60,000 nt of DNA, taken from contig NC_088298.1 in NCBI RefSeq assembly GCF_032854445.1, positions 7,615,504 through 7,675,503 on the forward strand, given 5' to 3'. The stretch comes from Liolophura sinensis (Eukaryota; Mollusca; Polyplacophora; Chitonida; Chitonidae). Position numbers and translations under genes: made by a program. Positions 1-11,304 of the stretch are shown piece after piece. The notes beneath the pieces are model-generated. The model did not search any database and was not told the DNA's origin. It saw only the letters and a program-made list of their open reading frames with translations. Each line of letters opens with the position of its first letter. The stretch's first letter is position 1.

Positions 1-264
1 AAACTTCGGCCAAGGGATAGAACTCTCCCTGAAAAGGTGTTTGACTTTCACACATATTTGCCCCGTCACAAGCTGTTTTGGCTGGGAAATTCACAAATTT
101 ATAATATTTTTTTATATTTTATCTTTGTAGAAAGTGCAGTTGTTTTTGAACTGGTATTGCAACCGTCATATGAATTTTGCGGATGGCACCTGCTGCACAT
201 CCCCGGATGTCGTCCAGTCTGTTTACGTAACCACAGCCAAACGTCTCCCTCCGCCAGCAATCGT

Positions 265-662
265 CACTGTTTTGCTGTCTGGGTGAGTCTGATAGTCCAA
301 TTCCATGGTTATCCCCACCTGACAGTCATCACCGTTATGCTGTTTGGGCGAGTGTGATAGTTGTCACTGTTCTGCTGTCTGGGTGAGTCTGATTTCATGG
401 TTTTCCCCTTCTGACAGTCATCACTGTACTGCTGTCTGGGCGATTCTGATAGTCCAATTCCATGGTTACCCCCATCTGACAGTCCATCACTGTCCTGCTA
501 CCTGGGTGGGTCTGATAGTCCAATTCCATGGTTATCCCCATCTGACAGTCATCATTGTCCTGCTGTCTGGGTGAATCTGATCGTCCAACTCCTTGGTTAT
601 CCCATCTAACAGTCGTCACTGTTTTGCTGTCTAGATGAGTCTGATAGCCCTTTTCCATGGTT
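265..662. repeat. Minisatellite, unit about 65 bp, about 6 copies
   Basis: Each unit begins near TGCTGTCTGGGTGAGTCTGA, continues with TCCAATTCCATGGTTATCCC and ends near TGACAGTCATCACTGT. Units start near 271, 339 (short), 373, 430, 496, 561 and 625. Open frames here on both strands are by-products of the repeat and not genes. Confidence 0.9.
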
Positions 663-1235
663 TTCCACGTCTCCGGTTGTCTTAAAGAGTTCCATTTCCA
701 TGGTCACCCAAGGTAAATGACAGAAATGGGGAAGGTATGCTCACGGTGGATGACTAGATTTTAAGTTTCATTGATTACAAAATGTTTGATTCAAGTGTGA
801 GTATATATTAAGGAGATACTTTACGGAGTAAGTGGTATCCACACGTACACCTGCTAAATGTCATACGTTAAAAGAAAAGAACACCAGACAAAATCGACAA
901 AAATAGCAAAATCCCGCTCACTAAGAAAATCGAAAGCGCCCACATGTTATGAGCTTTAAGCAATAACTCGCTATTATTTTTATAACCCCAGAGCGCAGCT
1001 GTTTCGACTGATGTTACTCGGACTGTTTTCCATTTTAGCGATAAGAGCGTTGGGAGGGGAGGCACGCGGCATAGTGTTTCTGGTGTCGTGTTTTCTAACA
1101 TGGTGCACTACATGGTCTCGTAAGAATTACACATTATAATTTGATTGATGGCGTTAGAGCGAAACGGCTGTGGCCGTTTATGTATGTTTCCATCCGCCTT
1201 CCGAAATAACTGGGATTGTATTATTCGGTGACTTT
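663..1235. other. Noncoding stretch, one small hydrophobic ORF
   Basis: I see no supported gene. A 77-codon minus-strand ORF (868-1101) ends in a hydrophobic segment that could span a membrane, but it has no recognisable family, splice context or homologous neighbour, so I do not call it a gene. Confidence 0.5.
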
Positions 1236-1385
1236 GCTTTCAAAGCTGGCTTCCAGCAGCCTGTGGATAGACGGGGTTTCCCCCCGGGCTCTGCCCAGTT
1301 TCCTCCCACCATAATGCTGGCCGCCATTTTATAAGTGAAATATTCTTTAGTGCGGAGTAAAATACCAATCAAGTAAATAAATTGT
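1236..1385 (+). repeat. SINE family A, 3' part
   Basis: Carries the family 3' body: CCCCCGGGCTCTGCCCAG, then CCTCCCACCATAATGCTGGC, then TATAAGTGAAATATTCTT and an AATAAAT-like tail. The tRNA-like head is missing. Confidence 0.8.
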
Positions 1386-1852
1386 AAAGCTGGTGTACAC
1401 TGGAGAAATACGTCCACATGCTCCCAAAGGCAGTCCAATCATTATATATAATAAGAAGCGTATATTTCTGATCACTGTTTCAGCATCATCCTCGTTCTGG
1501 TAATCCGGGTCACGTGCTCCAGATCCACACAACATACACCGGAAGTCGGTAAGCGAATTCTTGTGCAAGTGACCGATCGGCATTGTCAATCAAAATATTG
1601 TGATCGACCACAACTGCCAGTCAAAATACTACATCAGCGTATGTGCAAACTTGTTATGTTTAGAGGACGCTATTTCGTGCATCAGATAGCTAGCCGGACT
1701 AATAAGATCGAATGGGAAATACGTTTGGTGCGCAAGGTTACTTAGATTATTTGGTGTGTCGATTGATTCATTTAGGATGGTGGCCACTCGCTTATTTCCA
1801 CATTTGAACAATTCATATTAAAGCCATTATCTGTTGAAAGTCGATTGTACAA

Positions 1853-2175
1853 GAGTGAGTGAGTGAGTGAGTGCTTGGGGTTTAACGTCGAACTTAACAA
1901 TTTTTCAGTCCACATGACGATGAAGGAATCCTTAGGGTGTATGTGATGTGCCTCCTTGTTGCAGGGCGGATTTCCACCGCTCTTTTATCTAGAGCTCCTT
2001 CACTGAGACACCTTACCGAAGGCAAGGAAGCTGCCTCACCCGAGCCATTATACTGATACGGGTCAACCAGTCGTTGCACTATCCCCTTAACGCTGAACGC
2101 CAGGCAAGGAAGTTACAACTTCCTCTTTTAAGGTCTTAGGTGTGACTCGACCCAGGATTGGCCCTGGATCGTAGA
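1853..2175 (-). repeat. Interspersed repeat family B, near full length
   Basis: Starts at a GTGA simple repeat with GCTTGGGGTTTAACGTCGAA and ends in a segment carrying GGAAGTTACAACTTCCTC and GACTCGACCCAGGATTGG. It is the reverse complement of the copy at 13,915-14,235. Families of this form, ending in an (ACTC)n-like tail and a GTTAAACCCC block, are dispersed in mollusc genomes as I recall. The short ORFs inside are shadows. Confidence 0.8.
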
Positions 2176-2489
2176 AGAACCCCACTTCCCTACTTTCATC
2201 TAACTTCAAGATCACATTATCTGATAGCTGCTTAACGCTATGCTCAAGATTTTTTAAACTAATACAGTGGACGTCATTTATATGGGCAGAGCAGACTGGA
2301 GGGCCTGCGCGGGGGAAATATAAGCTATTCACACCACTGGTATACGAAAAGTGGTCTTCAACAAATGACGGCTTATTGTCATCAAGAGGTTGGTGTCAAT
2401 AAGACGCTTGTTTCGCCGTTTGCCCTGTCTTATGTTCGTTGAAGACCACTGGTGTTCCACAATGTGGTTTGCATAGTTGTACCTTCCAT

Positions 2490-2615
2490 GTGGGAAGTGC
2501 GTCAGTCACTTGCAAATGGCTGGAGGTTTATTCCCGACTCTATTTTTGTCCCGCAGCACTGACCACCATCGTATAAGTAAAATATTCTTGAGTGTGGCAT
2601 TGTACGTCAAAGCTT
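2490..2615 (+). repeat. SINE family A, degenerate 3' part
   Basis: Matches the SINE 3' body weakly (ACCATCGTATAAGTAAAATA, then TTCTTGAGTGTGGC). Confidence 0.55.
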
Positions 2616-2663
2616 GTAAGTCCTGGACGGGTCAAACCAAAGAAAGATTTAAAAAAAATACTT

Positions 2664-2830
2664 GCTGATGCCTCGCTTGGCGCTTAACACTGAGAGGTTA
2701 GACGAAGGAAACCGGAAAGGAAACCAGTGCCAGTATAATGTGACTGGGTGTGGTGTCCTGTCTGTCGGCATGGTGCTTCAGTGGAGACAGACCTCTGACG
2801 GCATGGACTCGCCCGATAACGATATACAGT
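2664..2830 (+). repeat. Interspersed repeat family C, partial
   Basis: The block CCTCGCTTGGCGCTTAACAC, then AATGTGACTGGGTGTGG and a GGCATGGTGCTTCAGTG stretch recurs in diverged form at 5,838-5,960. It is a dispersed noncoding repeat. Confidence 0.6.
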
Positions 2831-2867
2831 TTTTACACACACATAAGGAGCACTACAGTCAAACATA

Positions 2868-3140
2868 CTACATGCTTACATACACACATAGAAACACACA
2901 TACACGACGGCAGGCATACGTACACGACGGCAGGCATACGTACACGAATACAGGCGTAAGTACACGAACACAGACATACATACTTACATACACACATAGA
3001 AACACACATACACGACGGCAGGCATACTTACACGAATGCAGGCGTAAGTACACGAATGCAGGCGTACGTACACGAACACAGACATACATGCGTACATACA
3101 CGAATGCATATATACATGCATACATATATACGTACATTCC
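2868..3140. repeat. Minisatellite of TACACGA/GGCAGGCATACG units
   Basis: Alternating ACATACACACATAGAAACAC and CACGACGGCAGGCATACGTA blocks repeat, then decay into ATACATGCATACATAT runs. The long frames open on both strands reflect the repeat composition. Confidence 0.9.
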
Positions 3141-4030
3141 TCAACGAGTATCCATGGAGTTTATATCGGTACGTTACACATGGAAAAGGTCGTCAGCGGC
3201 TTGCCAAAGGGCATTCCCCCTCCTTCATCCTTTAATGCTGTCCGTTATCTTATATAGGGAAAATATTCTGCAGAGAGAATATGGTATTTTATGGTAAACA
3301 AAAATGAAATAAAATAAATAAATCGGTGTTATGTAATTGTTTTAATATTAGAATCGTTTTGTTTCTTCTGTTCTTATGTACTCTATCGAGATGTAATAAT
3401 AGCACAATAGACAGTAATAAGTGTAGGAAAAAAAGATTTCCCACGCCTTAATATTTGCCCTCAGGTAAGCTCGATGGTTTTACGGTGGGACAGGAGAAAG
3501 CAGAGCTGTGTGTATAAGGATTCACAAGAACTGAAACAAGACGTAGCACACAGAGCTATAAATGTGCTGGCAGTGGAAAAAGAAACAATTTATAGAAATT
3601 ATGATGCTCTGAACAGTAAACAAAGCACCCGTTCTGCAGCTCTTGGATACCTGTAGCCCGAAAAACATGTCACCAAAATCAGGTACACAAAACAACTGGC
3701 TAATCGCAGTAGCTCTGAGAAAGCTGCACAAAACAAAAGGATAAGATGGTTAAGAAAAGCGAAATCCATTGTATATAAAATGATAAATTATTACATGAAT
3801 GCAAGCATATTTTTATATGAATTATTGTACATATATTACTCACAATTTACAATAAGTAATAAGTTTAAAAAAGTAAATACCCATACAAAGTACAATTTAG
3901 ACATTGAAATTTTTATCAGTGGTTAAGAGTTTAATGTATACGTTGATCGAAAAGGAAGTTGTGCTGCTGTGTTAAATTTATTTAATAAACTTATTTCCAC
4001 AACGCAGTTTATGTCTTTGTTGACCTTTGC
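3141..4030. other. Noncoding stretch, nothing recognised
   Basis: AT-rich sequence with short ORFs only. A 60-codon plus-strand ORF at 3,474-3,656 shows no motif or family I recognise. Confidence 0.5.
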
Positions 4031-4300
4031 AGTGTTTCTGTTGGCCATGGAAGGTTTCTGTTGGCCATGGGAAGTTTTTGTTAGCCTGGGAGGTTGCTGT
4101 TGGGGAGGGGCCTTAGGACACTTCACTAGGGGGAGGGACCGCTTCCTGTGGCTTGGGTTTGTTTCTATCTGCCAGGGGCCTTCTCTGTTTATTTCAGACC
4201 GTTCCCTTTTATTCGAAACCGTTTCCGCAGGCCAGGAATCGTTTCTGTCGGCCAGAGACAGTTTTACTTGGCCAGGTACCGTTTTCACATACCGCTTTCT
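4031..4300 (+). repeat. Degenerate tandem GGCCA-containing repeat
   Basis: Two near-identical copies of TTTCTGTTGGCCATGG at about 4,036 and 4,057 are followed by diverged units spaced about 20-25 bp (for example TTTCTGTCGGCCAGAGACAG). Overlapping open frames here are probably due to the repeat. Confidence 0.55.
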
Positions 4301-4711
4301 CTTGGCTCCGTGTTATCAAACCGCCACGGAACCTCAGTCTATCTCGACAACAGAGAAATTTACAGCATTCGAAAATCTCGAAATCGACGAACAACTTGAT
4401 GCAGTTCAGTTGTATGGTCCCCATGGAGTCTCCTGTGTAAACAACACATCCGAGGTAAAACATTGCCGTCTGACAATTAATATAATAGTGAGCTCCTCTC
4501 ATTAAAATGTAGAAATTATGACTAGGTTAGGAATGGGGTTCCTCTAACGCCAAGAAAGATCCATGTGAGCATGACCATATAGTGTTTATTTGGTGGGCAT
4601 GATTATACTGCGATATTGCCGACTTGGCATTCAGCCATAATCACTCGTTCTCATTCACACGCATGCGTCGTGAACTCGTGATTGTGTTGCGAGTGTTTTG
4701 GGATTTTTAAG

Positions 4712-4860
4712 CTCTAGCGCAGCGTAATGACCCAGGAGCCTCTCACCAATGCGGTCGCTGTGAGTTCAAGTCCAGCTCATGCTGGCTTCCTCTCCGTTGC
4801 CTGTGGAAAACCACCTCTACGCCTGAATCCTTCAGCCGCCTTGGCCCGCTGCGACTTGGC
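4712..4860 (+). repeat. SINE family A, head and middle part
   Basis: Contains CTAGCGCAGCGTAATGACCC, CACCAATGCGGTCGCTGTGA and the B-box-like GAGTTCAAGTCC, then GCTGGCTTCCTCTCC. It lacks the usual 3' body. Confidence 0.8.
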
Positions 4861-5837
4861 ATATCAACTCGTGGACTAATGGGATAAAAATACCATCAAT
4901 GCTGTTCTATATGTTTTGTAGAATACATCCAATAATATTTTGTCAAAGCTGCTCAATTAAAGGAGCTGTCCTATTTTTATTCCACAAGTCGAATTCGTCG
5001 AGTTCGTAGAGTGGTGTTCACAAATCACATCGTATTTACACTGCTTTTGGCGATAAATTGTAAAGATAACCTTTGTAAATTACTGCCCAGTCTGCGCCAC
5101 TCTACGAGTAGGAAAGACTTTCGAATATAAACTATACGTATTTACCTGTGTAAACACCTACATTAGCTATTAGTACACAGAAAAATCGGATAACACGGTG
5201 GCCTGGTATATGAAAAATTTTCAAGCTAAAGGCGTGTCCTTCATAGACCTACAAGTGCCTTGTAATCGCACAACACGATGAAAATTAAAGCTTTTATCAG
5301 CAACCTACGAGGGGAAATCTTGATAAATTGAATTGGTTGTGACTACGATTACAGTGAGTTAAAGGTTATCCTTAGCACCCGGGCTACCTTTGTATCGCAG
5401 TTATGCGCCTGAAGTAAAACTTAATCGAATCTCCAATATTCAGGGGTCACAGGAGATCAGAGGGTGGAAAGTTTGCATTATTTACTCTTAGTAATAGGGG
5501 TGTACGGATGCATGTACGCTTGGGGATTTACATCGCACTTCACAGTTTTCTAGTTATCTGACCACGAAGTGTCCTTGCCGCTTAAATCATTGCCGCCAAG
5601 TCCTGCCGCCACCGAAGGATTACGCTGAAAATATCATATCCAGTCACATTAACCTGACACCAAGCCAATCAGTCATGTTTCCTTGCTCTAACCTTAAAGT
5701 ACTAGTTGTCAGGCCTGTAATATTTTTAAAGTCTTTGGTATGACCCGACCTGCCTTTGATCCCGGGTCTCACCATCGGGCAAACTAAGCGGTCACGTTCA
5801 TTAGTAGGAAGACTTTAAAAACAATTCTTATTGCTGC
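4861..5837. other. Noncoding stretch, nothing recognised
   Basis: No supported gene. The segment at about 5,640-5,800 has the feel of another old dispersed repeat (TTTAAAGTCTTTGGTATGAC), but I see no second clear copy. Confidence 0.4.
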
Positions 5838-5960
5838 TTGGCTTGATGCTCAGGACTGGTTGGGCCGGTGTCATTGTAATGTGACTGTGTGGGGTGTCAT
5901 GTCTGGTGTCTTCGGCATGATATTTCAGTGGGCAGCACTTTATCGGAATGGAATCCTGTC
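5838..5960 (+). repeat. Interspersed repeat family C, second copy
   Basis: Shares AATGTGACTGTGTGGGGTGT and the GGCATGATATTTCAGTG stretch with the copy at 2,664-2,830. Confidence 0.6.
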
Positions 5961-6107
5961 AGAAAAAAATACCGTATATGTAAACGCATATCCACTCCTT
6001 GTCGTCAGAAGCTCTCAAGCCACCTGTTACTGGACAGGCTGTCCAACTTCACCTTAAGTACCTATGAGTTGACGTAAATCAATAAGAGGCAGTATTTCAG
6101 AATTTAT

Positions 6108-6200
6108 ACTTGTATAACTAAAGACGTACAGTCTAAAGAGTAAAACCTGAGCAACGGGGATAGTGTGATGGGAGACAAACACGTAACAGGTGAAACACGA
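6108..6200 (+). repeat. Interspersed repeat family D, 5' part
   Basis: The block AAAGACGTACAGTCTAAAGA, then GTAAAACC, then GTGTGATGGGAGACAAACAC is shared with 58,014-58,250 and 46,428-46,500. Confidence 0.55.
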
Positions 6201-6564
6201 CCTAGTGTCTGTGTGCACAAGTCTTGATTGAGCGACCTACCTGTATGCTTCGGATTGCGGGGATATGATCTTATCGCCCAAGTCCATAATAAAATGTTCT
6301 GTATGTGGTGCAGTTCAATAACAGTTATGTCATATCTCACCTTAGAATATGAACGATGGGTTGATATTTAAACTGTGATAACCTCTTAAAACATATCGTA
6401 TAACGCTCACACCCCGAAAGTCCGTAATCTCCCACAACCTGGTTGACTTCGGTTGAAAGCTAAGCTACAGACTCTACAGCATACCGTGATTTTCAAGATA
6501 AAAACCATTATAAACAGACAAAAAAACTCTTATTTCCAAAGACAGTATGGTCAGAAAGAGCGAG

Positions 6565-6830
6565 GAACAAAGAGAGAGACAGACACGTGGACAGAGAGAC
6601 AGGGGCAGACAGACAGACAGACAGAGAGAATAGGACACAGACAACAAACAAGACACAGACATAAAGACACATGGGCAGACACACAGAGAGACACATGGAC
6701 AGATACAGTCACATATATACAGAAAGACAGACACAGACAGACACAGACACAGACTGAGTGAACAGACAGAGACAGACACAGATGGAGTGAGACAGACACA
6801 GACAGACAAAGGCGCACAGGCACTCAGTTG
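6565..6830. repeat. GACAGACACA microsatellite-like tract
   Basis: An extended purine/CA-rich array of GACAGACAGACACAGA-type units. It produces long but meaningless open frames on both strands. Confidence 0.9.
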
Positions 6831-6884
6831 CGGAGGTACGTTAATAAATGTGTTCACATCCCACTTAGACACAAAAACTGAAAC

Positions 6885-6975
6885 GTCAGTCAGCAACGTG
6901 TATGGTCTTGCGTCTCCTCCCACCAAGGCACTAGCCGCCGTCGTATAAGTGAAATACTCTTAAGTAGGCCTACAG
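6885..6975 (+). repeat. SINE family A, 3' part
   Basis: Carries CTCCTCCCACCAAGGCACTA, then GCCGCCGTCGTATAAGTGAA. Confidence 0.65.
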
Positions 6976-7065
6976 CCTGAAACACGAACAAACAAAAGCT
7001 CAAAATCTGGTCTAATTATGGCACCGAAGCGGTTTGAGGCAGCTGTATGGGATCTACGCCTGGCA

Positions 7066-7200
7066 CGAATTTGTAGATTTCCTGACTTTTGTAGAATACT
7101 CTGCGTTTGTAGATTTCTCCGCTTTTCTAAATTCCCCTGCTTTTGTATATTTGCCATCTTTTGTAGATTTCCCCGCTTCTGTAGATTTCCCCGCCATTAC
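7066..7200. repeat. Tandem TTTGTAGATTTCCCCGC repeat
   Basis: About eight units of 16-17 bp of the type TTTGTAGATTTCC-CGCTT. The 60-80-codon ORFs on both strands here are repeat artefacts. Confidence 0.85.
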
Positions 7201-7329
7201 TCTTTGTGGGCCTAGGTGCCATAAGCCACTGTTCAGATTAGCGTGTCTGTTTCCGCAGTTCAACATTTGTTGAAGGCCACTTGTCTTCTACGAATACTAG
7301 TATGGTGTTCTGATACCTGTTCGTCACAC

Positions 7330-7440
7330 GAGGGAAAGTACGTTAGTGACTGACAAAGGACGGTGGTTTATCACGGGCACTCCGTCTTTTTTCACCCATA
7401 AACTGACCTACATCGTGTATAAAATCTTCGTGTATGCCGG
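7330..7440 (+). repeat. SINE family A, very degenerate copy
   Basis: Weak but ordered similarity to the SINE 3' half: a GACTGACAAAGGACGGTGG stretch, then a CCATAAACTGACCTACATCG stretch. Confidence 0.35.
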
Positions 7441-7610
7441 TTAACAAAGGTCAATAAATCAAACTGTTATACTGCTGTCGTTAAAAACGGAAAAGACTTG
7501 CAACAAAGAACGACTCAGGGAAACTGTTTTTATATGTATAGACATAATTTCCTGCCTCATCACTTTGAGGACTGTAAAGTTGGTATACTATTAAATACTT
7601 TTGCCAGCAC

Positions 7611-7780
7611 TACTGCGGTCGCTGTGAGTTCAAGTCCAGCTCATGATGGCTTGTTCTGCGGTCGTACTGGCAAGGTCTTGCAGCAACCTGCGGATGATCA
7701 CGGTTATCCGCCGTCGTATAAGTGAAATACTCTTGAGTAAGGCGTAAAGCGCTAATCAAATAAATAAATAAAGGAATAAA
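7611..7780 (+). repeat. SINE family A, near full length without A box
   Basis: Has the B-box region (GCGGTCGCTGTGAGTTCAAG), the CTTGCAGCAACCTGCGGATG middle, the CCGCCGTCGTATAAGTGAAA 3' body and a terminal (AAATAAAT)n tail. Confidence 0.85.
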
Positions 7781-8499
7781 TAAGTAAAGACTTCCGCGAT
7801 GAACTTATATAATGGGAGCGACGTATTACCGAGCGGCAGAGATAACTATTCGTTCGCAATGAGGTGCCGAATGTCATTCTCGGAAATTTGTTTTTAAAGG
7901 CCTTTGATAAACTTTAACATAGGCCTACATACCATTTATCAGAAGATCGATTATGTCCACGAAATCGATTATGTCCACGAAATCGCCATCTAAACATATC
8001 AGCATAGAACACATTTGCATGTCTCAAAATACGGACGTGAACGAACATTGGCATTTTATGTGTGTTTGAGGTGAGTTTTTTATACTTAGAAAAGTCCTAT
8101 ATTTTGTAAGAATTTTTGAACGAACCTTTAATCCACATTATCAAAGGCAAAAAACGTCAGCATTATGGTATTTTGCCTAAGTTTTACGAAAAAAAAATTA
8201 TAAGTTACTAAGGGATATAGAAGACTAAATTTATAGGTGTGAGAGAATGTGTCGTGCCAATTTCCAAAATTTTTTAAACTTTCATGTGTCAGCTTTCTAC
8301 GTGCTATGTCAGGTTTCTTCCATATATCTATGAGTAAGGCATGAAGCAAATTAAAAAAAATCTATAGTATTATGTTTTATGCTGTGATCCTTGTTGATAG
8401 CTTGGTGTGATTTGAAAGGTGTGTGATTTCTTCTCAAATTTGTAGATTCCTCAACTGCCACAGTTTGTAAGGTCGACTAATTGTGTCGGTTGTCGATGA
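7781..8499. other. Noncoding stretch with a short direct duplication
   Basis: The 17-bp unit ATCGATTATGTCCACGA is tandemly duplicated at about 7,948-7,984. Nothing else is recognised. Confidence 0.5.
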
Positions 8500-8622
8500 A
8501 ATAAGGCCTCTTGTCACAGTAAGTCAGTTTTATTTTACCTGTCCATGTCAATGCTTAAAGAGTAGCCAATTACAAGCCCCATACAGCACCATGGCTTAAG
8601 CAGAATTAGGTAAAAACACTTT
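8500..8622 (+). repeat. Interspersed repeat family D, 3' part
   Basis: Shares CATGTCAATGCTTAAAGAGT, then GCACCATGGC, then AGAATTAGGTAAAAAC with the longer copy at 58,014-58,250. Confidence 0.6.
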
Positions 8623-8995
8623 GAAAAGCAGTGAATGATTCACGACGTAGTAATTTATTACATCAGAACTTAAATTAGATGAACATGTTTAAAACCAGAT
8701 AAAAAAACATAAGCCTTAGTTAAAACTCGAAAACCATAATATTTTAATAGTATGGATATATATCCGGAAATTATATCTATGGGCATAATGTTAAACATCC
8801 AGGAAATAAATAACTATATAAATAAATATATTGATGTGTAATCGGCCTGCCACTTTTGAGTTTCGTGGTATTCGATATAAGGTCTCGTCATGACGATGGG
8901 GATTGTCTATCTGTCCATAAGATATGGGTGTTAGATAACAGCCTAAACCTATAGGTCAGGCCAACAAATTGCGTCTTCATTTTTACATATCCTGC

Positions 8996-9079
<84 letters not shown>
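8996..9079. repeat. (TA)n microsatellite, about 82 bp
   Basis: Uninterrupted TA dinucleotides. The minus-strand ORF reading Tyr-Ile repeats across it is an artefact. Confidence 0.98.
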
Positions 9080-9082
<3 letters not shown>

Positions 9083-10281
9083 AAAAAAAAACTGTAGAAG
9101 GCAAAACAACAAACTGAGTCATTTAATAATCATTTACTAATCGAAAAGTCAATTTGTTAGCATTCAACGTACCCACAAGATCAGCACAAAACGTAAAACT
9201 TTTTATCAAAGAAAAAGTAAAATTTCTTAAGAAATGAAGGCAACTACTTCCTCATACAGATCAAAGTTATTTTTGAATACATTAATCTTCTAACTTTTCT
9301 CGTGTTTCATCGTAATAAAACATTTCATCCTGAGAAAGTTTTCCGTAACCTTAGTTTATGAATGGTTGTGTAGTGTGCCTTCTGTGATAATACAAAGGTA
9401 TTATGTTGTATTCTATACCATACGTGATGTACATAGATCTATACAGATCTACCAAATTATACAAAATTCAAAGGTTTTGACAATGTATTGGCGATCTTGA
9501 ATCTTAATCGAAACCAAGACTGAACGGATGAATAATTATGGCTTAGCGCCACATGGGCAAAATTTCAGCCATATCATGGCGAGAACATGTTAACTACAGC
9601 AGGCAGTTGAAAACCATAGAAGATTTTCGTGTCCTGTACGATATTAATTACACAGTCCATGCCACAAAGAACAACAAAATCTGGCGATAATAGGATTACC
9701 AAGGTGGTTCCAAGATTGCGTAAGAAAGAGTTGACTCCACGGCACCTGTCTGCAGTGGTTAGTTAGGTTAATCACTGATTTGCCTTCGATAATGTTCTGA
9801 TAATGTCAAGGATATTTTGTAGTCCTGAATAGCCGATGCTTTTGTGATCTAAAAATAGGCTTTGGGGATCAGAGATCTGAAGGAGGAAAGTCCAAGGCTC
9901 TGTCTTTGTATTTTCGGTGTGCCATGTATTTTTGAGCTTCACTGGTGCGGGCACTGGTGTGGTCGTCGGGTCGTTCTTGTCTTCTTGGACCTAGTTTTAT
10001 TCTGTTCTGTTCGGGGATAGCGGCTTTATGTTCATTGTATTGAACAATTTTGTCACGTTGGATATATTTTGCAAAACGTTAGCGAAGGTATATCATATAG
10101 AACAATATAGTCGTTGTAATGATAAGTTTGCCACGCTGGATATATTTTCCAAAATGCCAGCAAAGGTATAGCATATAGAACAATGGGCGAAAGCTCTAAA
10201 TGGTGATTATGACTAGTAGTATAGAATGTTGCAAACGTGTCGTATTGCGGTGGAGATTGGGATGGAGGGAGTGTGTCGTTG
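9080..10281. repeat. Noncoding AT-rich stretch with one 78-bp tandem duplication
   Basis: Within it, about 10,040-10,110 and 10,120-10,188 are two diverged copies of a unit carrying ACGTTGGATATATTTTGCAA and GGTATATCATATAGAACAAT. The rest shows no gene or family that I recognise. Confidence 0.55.
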
Positions 10282-10452
10282 ATTTATTTATTTATTTATT
10301 TATTTGATTGGTGTTTTACGCCGTACTCAAGAATATTTCCCTTATACGATGGCGGCCAGCATGGTGGGAGGAAACCGGGCAGAGCCCGGGGGGAAACCCA
10401 CGACCAACCGTAGGTTGCTGCCAGACCTTCTCACTTACGGCCGGAGAGCTAA
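10282..10452 (-). repeat. SINE family A, minus-strand 3' half
   Basis: Reads (TTTA)n tail, TTGATTGGTGTTTTACGCCG, CGGCCAGCATGGTGGGAGGA, AACCGTAGGTTGCTGCCAGA and CTTACGGCCGGAGAG, the exact reverse order of the plus-strand copies. Truncated before the tRNA-like head. Confidence 0.9.
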
Positions 10453-11304
10453 ACGTATAAAAACGATTACGAAATAACACACACCACCACTGTGTCTTTA
10501 GATCTACAAAATATCCAGTATGCAATTGTAGTTAATAGTTGCTTGTTTCTGGTTGTCTAGTTTAAACGTTTAAATTATTGTCATTAATACATGTTGACAC
10601 AATAAAAGCCACAAAGAATGTCTTAAAACGCTGTATGGTCAAACTATTCATAACCCGTAAGCATGACACTGGGACGGTGTTTGAACTTCCACATTTAATC
10701 ATACAGTGCTAGTAAAAAAGGATTTTGTCATTCTTTAACTAGTGTCTTTTCATACCAACGCTGGCCTTTCTCTCTCAATGTTAAATCCAAAAGCTTATTA
10801 ATTACCGCATGCATTACCTTTTATATCAACCCGTGCATGTAAAAACGTTTCTCACACTGCATCCTGGAATCGCGTAAATATCCTTTCGATGTCGTTTGAA
10901 CGGATTGGCTGCAGTAATGTTAAAACAGTTCTACTTTCCACCTGAATGATTATCTCGCAAACAGTTAAGTGAGCAAATTGCATTAGTTGGGTTGCAAATC
11001 ATTTGTGAGTGTTCGTGCTATGGAATTTGGTATGTTCTTTAACACTGACATCCTATTCAGAATAATTAGACAGAAATTATCAAAAACTTGCTAAAAAATT
11101 TAACCCTGAAGTTATTTGTGAGTGTTCGTGCTATGGAACAAAATTCCTTCACAATAGCTCGCAAGTCCAAACTGTCTGTCCTGTCTTTCACTGAATGGCA
11201 AATCAGCATGTTGTTTAGCTGATGCTGGCTCATGGTGGAACGAAGATAAATCTTCTCTCTTCATAACACAGAGTGACTACGCTCTGAGTCGTTGTTGTCA
11301 GCAC
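10453..11304. other. Noncoding stretch flanking the hAT-like relic
   Basis: No gene is supported. A 21-bp block TTTGTGAGTGTTCGTGCTATG occurs at about 11,001 and again at about 11,115, just downstream of the transposase relic. It may be part of that element's end. No terminal inverted repeat was identified. Confidence 0.4.

Noticed and set aside
868-1101. 77-codon minus-strand ORF with a hydrophobic C terminus
   Set aside because: Could be a small membrane protein, but nothing besides hydrophobicity supports it.
2662-3297. 211-codon plus-strand ORF with His/Thr/Arg repeats
   Set aside because: Created by the minisatellite and a dispersed repeat; the opposite strand is equally open.
6453-6926. 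Cys/Val/Ser-rich and Asp/Thr/Gln-rich ORFs on both strands
   Set aside because: Microsatellite artefact.
8888-9112. Minus-strand ORF with a Tyr-Ile repeat
   Set aside because: Translation of a TA dinucleotide tract.
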